Origin: Nematostella vectensis
Taxonomy: Eukaryota > Cnidaria > Anthozoa > Actiniaria > Edwardsiidae
NCBI RefSeq assembly: GCF_932526225.1
Contig: NC_064035.1
Coordinates: 2,479,501-2,543,500, forward strand
Direction of reading: 5' to 3'
DNA: 64,000 nucleotides
Shown: piece after piece, positions 10,801 through 20,300 of the stretch
Position numbering within the stretch: position 1 is the stretch's first letter
Layout: each line of letters starts with the position of its first letter
The notes under the pieces: model-generated
The model's database searches: none
The model's input: the letters and a program-made list of their open reading frames with translations, nothing else
Told to the model about the DNA's origin: nothing
Program-made: the position numbers and the translations under genes

Positions 10801-12102
10801 AGTTACCAAATAAATGGAAAAATAAATTATCTGGCGGTAGTATAATTCATTTTCGTTTTTGCTCATTTTGCCATGCAGCTTGCCACACGCTGATACATGG
10901 AATTGCATGGAATTGAGTCTCAAACCAGAAACGGGCACGACTTTTGCAAAGTACATTTGTGATTTTATTCATTGGGCCCCATGTGGGAACAAGTCTAAGA
11001 GTAAAAAAAACTGTCAATTCCCCCACCCCCTCAGGACAGATTCTAATTAAAAAGTGCTCTAAACCCCAGGTTAACCCAACACTTCCCTGGGACCATGGGG
11101 GTTTTAAATGACTAGTGCATAAATCTATACCACCCTTTAACAATCACAAATTCAGGTTTTAAACAACTTATTTTTCAATAGGAATCAACTAGACACAAAA
11201 CTTCCAGAGAAATAACATTCACTATCAAGAAAAAAGAAGAAGGACCATATTGGACAAGTCTTCTGAAATCTGGACTAAAGAATGTAAATACATATCTTGC
11301 ATTTACTAGGCTCACACACAGTACTATAACATTTATAATGCCTGACTGGAATGCTGACACCGCTGCATACAGTATATTAATGATTCTCTCTTTTTTCTGT
11401 AGCAACCTCATTACATAAAGACAGACTTTAGTAAGTGGAAGGATGAAGATGATTCAGACGAAGACAAAGAAATGGGAGATGAGGCCAACTTTGAAGATGT
11501 AAGGATTGGATAGTCTTTTCTCTTTGTCAAACTTGAGCATATATTTGAGCATATACACTTGTAAGTGTTGTCAGCATGTGTCCTGATATTTGCTGCAATC
11601 TTGTTTCTAACTATAATAGTGATGAATGACTGCCGTTCATTCATACATTCATTCATTGTATGCACTTTGTGGGGTTGCTCTACATTTCTCTACAGATTAT
11701 ATCATAGTGCCTGGTTTTACAAAAATTTGATGTTCATTTTTTCCCCTTCAGATGGTCGCTAAGATGGGTGGTGCTGGAGTTGGAGGAGTGAGTAACAATT
11801 TCAATGGTTATTTAAAAAAAAAAAAACATTCAAAAGTCGAACTATGTATTTTGCACACTCCAGTTACCTGGTGTACTTACTATGAATGAAAAACAGTAGG
11901 TTCTATTTTCTGGCGATAATTTACAAGGTCTTTTCTGTGTTTCTAGGAGGATCCAGGAGTTGTGGATTCAGATGACAGTGACGATGAAGGTAATTTAAAA
12001 ATATAGGTTTTATCAAAACCATGCATTGTAATAGATTTTGAATTAAATAACTTTATAACTTAATTTGAATATTTTTTAGGGCTGCCAGATTTGGAGGGAT
12101 GA
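7814..12102 (+). CDS. PTGES3: Hsp90 co-chaperone p23 (PTGES3 family)
   Basis: Eight exons join in phase to 164 residues: 7814-7821, 7897-8013, 8119-8188, 11182-11283, 11403-11498, 11752-11787, 11947-11989, 12080-12102. The CS domain (about 6-112) begins LWAQRKDKILLTI and ends in the p23 signature DFSKWKDEDDSDE. The acidic C-tail ends SDDSDDEGLPDLEG like vertebrate p23. p23 binds ATP-closed Hsp90 dimers and stabilises client complexes in the cytosol; the vertebrate protein was also described as cytosolic prostaglandin E synthase. Exon 1 carries only eight coding bases (ATGGACCC then gtgagt). Exon 2 appears to end at a GC donor (ttcag|gcatgt): this join recreates F-R-C-x-G-G, which p23 proteins have here. 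Intron 3 (3 kb) is filled by three transposable elements. AATAAA at 12428 marks the 3' end. Confidence 0.92.
8371..8764. mobile_element. MITE with long inverted ends, in p23 intron 3
   Basis: Left end ggggtcgtccacaccaacac and the reverse complement of the right end, ggggtcttccacactaacac, match at 17 of 20 bases. Further inside, words such as gtatccggat, gattcgc and tccacact recur in both orientations, so most of the 390 bp folds back. I could not find a clear target duplication, so the superfamily is open. Confidence 0.75.
8986..9993. mobile_element. About 1-kb non-autonomous element with TTAA duplication
   Basis: TTAA at 8986-8989 and 9990-9993 flank inverted ends (left cacattgacccctca, right reverse complement cccattgactcctga). 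The 1 kb between has two open frames on the plus strand (9123-9536, 9656-9874) whose products match no transposase motif that I know. It is likely an internally deleted TTAA-specific element. It lies in p23 intron 3. Confidence 0.65.
10588..11122. mobile_element. MITE with tgcactagtca ends, in p23 intron 3
   Basis: Left end tgcactagtcaattgaaacc and right reverse complement tgcactagtcatttaaaacc share 17 of 20 bases. Both continue into a ccccatggtcc word. A tgactagtgcac word near 18977 in the TPR gene intron suggests another copy or fragment of the family. Confidence 0.8.
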
Positions 12103-13534
12103 CCAAGTTCTAATGATACACTTAAAAAACTAGGAACTGTAACAACTTTCAATGTTTAAAATTTGTCTCTTTAACGTTGCAATGAAGCAATACAGGATTT
12201 ACATCTTATACAGTGTACTGAACCAAGCCCCTGTATGCTTTAGTATACAGTGTACCAAACCAAGCCCCTGTATGCTTTGATAGCAGTCACTGCATTTTCT
12301 TAGTTCTCCCTGTAGTTTATGCTATTGCATAAATGATTTGCCACTCTTTCAGTATTTTTACCATTCAAGAGAACAAGGTTTTATTGTCATACTATTGTAG
12401 GGAGGCTGAAGTACAGGCTTAAGGTCAAATAAAGTTGCCATGTTTGAGCCATGTTATCTTAATTGTTTCTGGATATTTACAAGATTCTGACAACCTAGCC
12501 TCCTCTGCAGGCATCTCGAATATTTTTGTAATTTTTCAGTATTTTTTTCAGTATTTTTTTTTTAATTGGGGTTCCTGTGTCGAGTTAAACCAGAGCCGGT
12601 GACAGGAAGAGGGGAGGGGGACAATCCTCTTTCCACTAACCCAGGCCACAACTCTTTCTTGAACACACCACAGGAAGCCCGAAATCGAAAAAAGCCTTTT
12701 TCCCAAATCACTTGAGACACCTGCGGAGGATGCTAGTGACAACACTGTTCATTTGTTTTTTGTTTAAATGCAGATCCCATTAAGAGATAACAACAAAAAA
12801 ACTACAAGCTATTTACAAGAACAAAAACTGAAAAGAAGCTTCGATAAGATGCTTATTAATACAAAAATTATGTTCCTTGCTGCTTGAATAGTTAGTTTTT
12901 CAGTGGTGAATTTTTAACTTTAATTAGATATCGCTGAAGTGTTTTTTCTACTCTTGCATCGGATGAATTAAAACAACTGGCAGTTTGTGGATGATATTCC
13001 AAAAAGTTTATAACCTTTTTTTCTTCATTCCTGAAAATAAAACAAATATTCAAGGGGGTTTCATTTAAAATGGGGCTGCACCAAACACTTGTGTGTCAAT
13101 GAGGTACATTAAGGGTAGTTAACTAAGAAAACACTATCCCAATTAGTTGATTTTTCAGTGCCGTAGTAGACCTAGAAATATTGGGGGGCACAGTACACAA
13201 ACATTAAGAAAATATTTGGGGCTATGGGCACAACCGTACTGGTCATTTCCTTATAATTTTTGGAAATATTGGGGGGCACGTGCCCCCAGTGCATATTTTT
13301 ATTTGCAAGTGTTGTGTGATGTGTTTCAATTCAAAGACTAAGGTACATATATTATGACAGCTTTAACTTTCTTCTTTCCCTTAGATGAGTATAGATTTAA
13401 TGGTTACTGATATATACAAAAAGCCCAAATAGTCATGTTTGTGAACCAGAAGAATAAATACAATACACCAAAAACTGGTATTTGACTCTGGCAAATTTGT
13501 GTCTTTGATAAGACTTCTTCAGGCAGACTGAAGA
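12103..13534. other. p23 3' UTR and intergenic sequence
   Basis: The first 330 bp are p23 3' UTR up to the AATAAA at 12428-12433; they include a duplicated stretch of about 45 bp around 12212-12285 (aagcccctgtatgcttt twice). Around 13150-13290 there are two ggaaatattggggggcac-like words in one orientation, perhaps remnants of a repeat. No coding exon seen. Confidence 0.5.
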
Positions 13535-13700
13535 AGGTGTACAGTGAATTTGGCCCACCCATCAGAGGGTGTACAGTGAATATGGACCACCCATTAGAGA
13601 GTGTACAGTGAATATGGCCCACCCATCAGTGGTGTACAGTGAATACGGCCCACCCATCACAGGGTGTAATGGCAGGTAATATGGCCTACCTATCAGAAGG
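13535..13700. repeat. 31-bp imperfect tandem repeat, about 4-5 copies
   Basis: Each copy begins gtgtacagtgaat and contains ggcccacccatcag; later copies decay to a ggtgtaatggcaggtaa form. The phase between successive gtgtacag words is 31 bp. Confidence 0.8.
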
Positions 13701-13854
13701 CGTAATGGCAGGTAAAAGTGGTTTGGTGTTGTATCCTGTGACTTGATTGAATCCAGACAACACTTCTTTTTCTTTCTTGTGCATCTGTTAAAATGGAAAT
13801 TGCACTCCTCTTAGAGTTAGTACTGAACCTCTATCCCAAGAGAAGAGGGGGGGG

Positions 13855-15005
13855 GGGACGGAACAGGACCCGAAATGATCCCAGGACCCGAAACGATCCC
13901 CAAAAGTTCCCCAAGTGATCCCGGGACCCGAAACAATCCCCAAGAGTCCCCAAAATGAACCCCAAGGAATTATAGTAATGGACAACAAAGGAATGTGTAA
14001 GGATTGGCTTTCAGTTTTAAAAACATGAAACATTTATCTTTGTGTTATTAAAAGAAAATTTACATTAACTAAAACTATAGTATTAAGATTTTAATATACG
14101 ACTGCGGGGGGAATACAGTGGTTGAGTCAGAAATTGGGGTCAACTTACAATTCTTCCGGCATGGATAAATCATTTTTACATAACAAGCCATAAAAGAAAG
14201 TCTTTACAGATAGGACATGCTGCTTTTCATAGGAAGCGAAATGTTTTAAAGTTATTTTTTGGCATGTTTGTTTTTGGTGAATGAAAGACCTATCTTATCA
14301 TGAGATCATACTGGGTTGTACGTACAACTACATGAGGAAATTCAAAACTCACATAATATTGCTTTCAACAAAAGCCACATCCTCTTAATATTTTGCATCG
14401 GTAGTAGAGGGTTGTTCGAGTGTATTACTCAGTGTGCTTATGTCATTCCATCTTCTCGGCCAAACCGGCTGCCTAAAATGTGTCGGTAAATATTCGCTCC
14501 TGTAAACAAGGATTTTGTGGTGAAATACATGTTTGGTCGTCGAATGAATATTAATTTTTAGGGGTGATGTTTACCGGAAATGAGATTTGTAGTGTCAGAG
14601 TCATGTGTCAAAACTGCAAAAAGTTTAGAGTGATGGAAGGTCAAAAGTTTGGTTGATCTGAGCAAAGCTGTGCTATGTTTATATATGCTGTATTTCTTTC
14701 AGTAGCAATTAATCTGTTTATGGGTTTAATGCTGGGCAATGTAATAAATAGAAGTATTGTGTTGGAATTTAATATTTTTAAGTGACGTTTAGAAATCGAG
14801 TCGCTGTTAACCCTTAATTATGCTTCAAGAATTGCAAATATTTTTTCTGCTTTCTCTTTGTCCATTACTGCAATTTCTTGGGGTTGATTTCGGGGACTCC
14901 TCTGTATTGTTTCAGGTCCGAGGATCAGTTGGGGTACTTTTGGGGATCATTTCGGGTCCTGGGATCGTTTCGGGTCCTGGGATCATTTTGGGTCCTGTAC
15001 AGGAC
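13855..15005. mobile_element. Large inverted repeat pair (foldback element)
   Basis: A block at about 13855-13990 is the reverse complement, imperfectly, of about 14860-15000. Shared words include gtccattact, cttggggtt, gggatcatttcgggtcctg and ggggatcgtttcgggtcc. The arms consist of degenerate gatccc/gacccgaaa units and flank about 870 bp without coding potential. Either a foldback transposon or an inverted duplication of a minisatellite. Confidence 0.65.
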
Positions 15006-15113
15006 TCACAATTAAACCCTAAGGGTATGTAGAGTGGGGCAAATCAAATTTCCCAATAACACTTTGGGTGTGGTTACAGCAATTTTTAACTTGATCAGTT
15101 TTCCTGTATTGTA

Positions 15114-15369
15114 GTCCTATTTCAAATAAGGTTGCACTTGGAGAATGTGTGTATCGTAACCCGCAGTTATTCGTGGGTATCAAGTAAATAAACAAATAAG
15201 CGTAAATATAATACAAATCCAGGTTTCTAAAGGTATAGAATTCTTGTTTGTTCTTACGATCATTCACATAGCTTTCAGATACAAGGATTCAGTCATTTAA
15301 ATGCTACCCATGAACCACTGCGGGTTATGACACATGGATTCTCGAGTGCAACCTTATTTGAAATAGGTG
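15114..15369. mobile_element. MITE, cctatttcaaataagg family
   Basis: A 256-bp palindromic element. Left end cctatttcaaataaggttgc and right end reverse complement cctatttcaaataaggttgc are identical over 20 bases, and the arms stay related for about 70 bp (gagaat...aacccgcagt). A degenerate relative is at 47276-47463 inside the myosin gene. Confidence 0.85.
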
Positions 15370-15872
15370 TACGTTGAACTGAACTTGAACTGAATCAATT
15401 TAATAACTGGTGCATGTCTGAGACGAGCTTATTTCCAGTGGCAGAAAAAGGTGAGCCTATTTTTCAGGTGACAATACTTATTACTGACCAGTATTAGTAA
15501 TTATTACTGAACAGTATGTCAAATACTAATAAAATACATTTAAAATACTAAGCACATTTGTTGTACAATGGTAAATCATGTAACAGGCACATGTTTGTGC
15601 CTTCAAAGCAGGGCCAACATAATAAAATAAGATTTTGTGTTGACTTCTGTAAATTTGCCATATTGTTAAAATCAGTACAATATACACAGCCCATGCTCTT
15701 TAGGGGGGGGGGGGGGGGTTAGAGGGTGCACTTACAGATTTTGTGCAAAGGTTTGAATTTGAATAAATTATTTTCTCATTTACATAATATATATTTTTCT
15801 TATTCAGTTCAAGTATAACATGCCGCCAGGCCGCACCACACACAATTCAATTTGACTCAGCGACTCAAACAT
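15370..15872. other. Intergenic AT-rich sequence before the YbeY 3' end
   Basis: Nothing coding recognised. A run of g at about 15705-15718 and short direct words (attactgacc/attattactgaac) are the only structures. The YbeY transcript probably ends just to the right, at its AATAAA signal at 15876-15881 on the minus strand. Confidence 0.45.
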
Positions 15873-15972
15873 GAATTTATTAATCAAACTCAAACCAATT
15901 TGCAGCAAACATTCCATCTATTTCCAAAACAAAAGGTTCAACTAAATTCGGTACAGTTCGACAGATTAAGCC

Positions 15973-16962
15973 TTAATACATCTCAGTATTAGCTGCTCGT
16001 AACTTTCTGGCATTAAATTTCAATTTTGTCCAATTATCAAACCAATCATGGACCAAATCTAACACCTGAAGCCAACTGAGTTCGTTAGGCATTTTCTGGT
16101 AGAATTTTACACCTTAAAAGATAAGGTAGGCTAGATTTCCAGCTGTCGCTAGGCCTCATCGAGCACATACTGAGGGCTCAAAGAAACAAGCTGGAAATCG
16201 AGCCTAAAGATAAGGAAGATCAAACTGTCTTCTCTTATCAGGAGTCCCCACCTGCCCCAGGCTCTTGATGGTTTAAATGTGACTGACCTGTTGGAGGTTC
16301 TGTTCTGTGTCATGAGTGTAGCCAAGGAGGTGGCATAAGCCATGAGTAATAAGAACCTGCTCATGGGAAAACCTCATTTAATCTTACTGATCAAATGGTG
16401 GATTGATTGATATTGATTGTTGAATCATACACTTAAATGGTAAAGAGATATGCTTTAAATGACAGTAATAACAGTGATTATACATACTGGGAGATATTCC
16501 TGGACACTTTTATTATCTTCTTGGCAGTCCTGATGAATGACTGGCATACCAAGTATTACATCACCAAGATTCCAATCGTCTTGTAATTTAGGATTTGGCA
16601 AAACTCCTGGTTTCATGTTCTGTAAAAAATGGTAATCTTATAATATCGTCATCTAAAAAGGGTGGGAAGGCGGGGGGTGGGGGGGGGGGGGGTAATTGCT
16701 CGGTCGATTCTGATTCATTATAATAAAACCATAAATACGCAGTTCACAGTACCTCAAAGTATGGAAAGGCCAATACATCTGTCTGAACATTTCTTCGCCG
16801 GTATTTCAAGTTAAGGCTTTTAATCCTCTTTCCTCCCGCACAAACAATGCTCACGTCGAATCTGTCTGCCTTTAGTAACTGAACAAGAACTCTCGCATCT
16901 CTCTCTAACAATGCCTCACTGAATAATACACGTTGCTGGAAGTTCCTTACAAACACTGACAT
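15973..16962 (-). CDS. YBEY: YbeY-type endoribonuclease
   Basis: Four exons: 16753-16962, 16488-16619, 16288-16356, 15973-16095, all phase 0, encoding 177 residues. The N-terminal part has IKSLNLKYRRRNVQTDVLAFP, the YbeY I-x-x-L-N-x-x-Y-R-x-x-x-x-x-TDVL-x-FP motif. Exon 3 carries the zinc motif H3xH5xH as His119, His123 and His129 (HGLCHLLGYTH). YbeY is a metal-dependent RNase for rRNA maturation; animal YBEY acts in mitochondria. The last exon (ending ANTEMY) is assigned by splice phase and the AATAAA just downstream at 15876-15881, not by clear homology, so the final 40 residues are less certain. The start Met at 16962 gives MSVFVRNFQQ; an import signal is not obvious. Confidence 0.85.
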
Positions 16963-17367
16963 ACCACTCAGAAGTCTTTTATCAATTTACGAATCTGTGA
17001 AATCCTGCCATCATCCAAAAATCATCAGTCGTTAGCGTCCAACCGTCCGCCATCTTGGAGAGAACCTGAGCCCGCAATAATAATCAATTGTAGGGTGGGG
17101 AGGGAGAGTTCAGATGTTTTTTACATATTCATTTCTTGTAATATGACATTTAAGCTTTTAAAAATATTAAACTATTTTAAAGGTTTACGTATTTCTAAAA
17201 GAGAATATTTCGTCATAATCTAGTAATTTTGCTTCACCTTTTATTCACTATGAAAAAATACTTCTCACCCTCCCTCTCCGGTTCAAATCTGAATCAGCGG
17301 CTTTCGCAATGGAAGTAGGTTTCGCTGAAAAAAAAGAAAAGATAATCGTCCTGTGCTGTGGGGTGCG
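16963..17367. promoter_or_regulatory. Bidirectional promoter with a perfect YY1 site
   Basis: About 400 bp separate the YbeY and TPR-chaperone start codons. At 17047-17058 the sequence ccgccatcttgg is the exact reverse complement of the YY1 consensus CCAAGATGGCGG, typical of promoters and 5' UTRs of housekeeping and translation genes in animals. No TATA box is evident next to it. Confidence 0.65.
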
Positions 17368-20300
17368 ATGGGAGGTCGAGAAAAGAAGAAGAAAAAGAAA
17401 GCTTCCTCTAGTAAGAAAGGTAGGTTTACTGTTTATAAGCCCAACACAAATATTGCAACAGTATGTTTTTCCGTCAGCTCGAGAAACGTTTTGGAATCGT
17501 GTAAAACAATGGTTACTTGAATCATAAACAAAACGCACGTGGAGAGAAATTCAAAAACAAGTATGCAATTTAGATTTTCCTAGTCCTGTGGAATACACGT
17601 AGAGAACTCAACTCTTATTTATTCTAATGTCTTTGCTCTCTTTTGCGCTGATTTGACTACAACACTTTGACTAAATGCTACTATATATTACGGGTTTAGA
17701 CCTCTGATGTTCGTTTGGAGTAGATTTACTACAGTACAGTATTTATGATATTTACTTACTATTTATTCTTATATGGTATTTAGTCGCATCAAAGCATGAC
17801 GATTGTGATAACAAGGACGTGGAGAGAGAGGGCGAGGTTCCAGTTTCAAATAACAACACAGCCATAAAACAGGAGCATACCATGAAGGATCTGCTAGTGA
17901 AGGTAATTATCAAGAACTTTTCATGGTAGAATCCCGACGTACTTAACGATAAAACCGATAATCAATTGCAATTGATACAAATCATTAGCAATCGATAACA
18001 ATCAATTGATTGATATTGGGAATCGATGACCAATCGATAACCAAGGTATTCGTGACCTTTTATCGATTGGTATTGATTGATGATCGATTGTTATCCCTTG
18101 ATAATAGGGCTTAGGGTAGCTTGATATGTCAACGAAAAATTGCTAGGCTGGAGACATCCTTGAAGATTGATCAGCTTTTCTGTGTAAGCTGCATTATGTA
18201 AAGAGTTTTGCTATTAGAGGGGGGGGTGAATAGGGGTATGTAAATCCACCGATCCGCTACATTTTCAAATTCTTGGATCCACAGATAATTTTCTGCATGG
18301 CTTACAGATAAACCATAGAATCAATTGAAATTCATTTAAAATCCGAAATTTGACTGTCAAAGCGGTCAAAATCCGAAATCCGAGCTCAAATTCCCAACAG
18401 ATCAGGGATCCGCAGTATTTCAAAAATCCGCCAATGCACTGAAATAATCATCAAATCCATAATACGTGAGCATTTCGGGGCAGAATCCGCCAATCCGCGA
18501 ATCTATTAACCCCCCCCCCCCCCATAAGTAAAAACATAATATTGGTACTCGCGATGCTGCGTTACGCTAACATTACAATTACGCAAGTTTGGATGTGGCA
18601 AGATTACAAGAGCAAAATAAAAATCCGGTTCGAGTGAATACAGTATTTGGAGAAACCTAGGTTGCCGAAAGCCATTTATTGGTTTCTTTTTTCGCAAAAC
18701 TTTGAAAGTGGTATGAAGTGGTACTTGTGAAATGTGACTGTTAAAAAAATAGTTTTGAGCAGTGTTCGTGGATGAGCGAGATGCCCGCCCATGCATACTG
18801 CCATATCCTGTTGATAAGGAAGACCCTTCTGATAAGAGGTGTTAAAAGCTTTAGGCAGTATCATTAAAGTGCACCCTGTGTAAAACATACAAACTGCAAA
18901 CTGAGACTAAATGGCCACAAGAAAAAAGTGTAATTTATCGTTGAAAGCCCCTTCATGAACCATGATCTTTCAGGGGTTGACTAGTGCACACATATTTTCC
19001 CCTTTTCTCCGTCAAAAAAAATAAAATCCCCCTGGAAAAATGCAAAAAACTTGTCATTTCTTAAATTCCAAAGCCCACGAAAAATGCTACGCTCAATCAG
19101 TACACCCCCGAAACTCGGACGTTTTTCACCCACCAGAAAGATTCCTTCGAGATCCCTGACTACCAAACAGAATGTTCGTACCTTATACTGGGACTTTAAA
19201 CTGTGAAGCCTATGCATACATATTGGTGTATGTCTGAAGACTGGGCTAAAGAGCTATTATCCAGCGCAATTTAATTTGCCGCAACAAAATCCTCCCCCTG
19301 TGGTCTCTGCAGTTTATCGATGTAAATCGCTATTAATCAATGTGATTGAATGACAATCTTCATGTGACTTTCGATTGGTCATCAATTAGCCAATACCAAT
19401 AGATTTTAATTAAGGAACTTCCATCGATTGGTATTGATTTATTGATTGATTTTCGATGATCGATTTTCATCTATTAAGTACATCGGTTAGAATTAATGAT
19501 GGGATGGGGAGAGGAGATTGTGTCCAGGGTTGATGGGAGGGGGAGGGTGTTACTATGCTGTAGGTTGGTGAAAGGGGTGATATTGCTCTCAGGCATTATG
19601 GGATGGGATTATATTGTGTCCAGGGTTTATGGGAGGGAGGGTGAGAGGGGTGATATTGCCCTCAGGCATTATGGGATGGGATTATATTGTGTCCAGGGTT
19701 GATGGGAGGGGGAGGGTGGAAGGGGTGATATTGCCCTCAGGCATTATGGGATGGGATTATATTGTATCCAGGGTTGATGGGGGGGGGGGGGTAATATTGT
19801 CTCCCTTTCATGATTTATATCTCAAGAACTTGCAACATTACTCTATGTTTAAGGTTGAGGAATGCATGGGAGCAATGAACTATGAGCTTGCTGAGAAGTT
19901 TTGTGAGAGAGCCCTTGAAATTGATCCAGACCACGTTGAAGCAATAGAAATGGCTGGTTCGGTGTTTTTGGAAACAGGACAACCAGAAAAAGCTGTAAAT
20001 GTATCCTTTTACTTCTTATTAGCATTGATTGTCATTTAATGTAGGTTACCCTGGCCTCTTCTAGCCTTGATACAATAAAGACATAAGTATGTTGTTGTAA
20101 TTATGCATTAGATACTGTATCATTGACCACACAGTATACACCTATTTCAAAAAAGGTTGTCAGTGCAAATGGCGAATGGCAAATTGTAAATGGCAGTTCT
20201 AAGCCAGAACGGTGCTTCTGGGTACTAATCATTCGTAAAATTAAAGGTGTTAAATAAAGTCTAGCAATGTCAGAGACATACATTGATGATCTTTTTTGGA

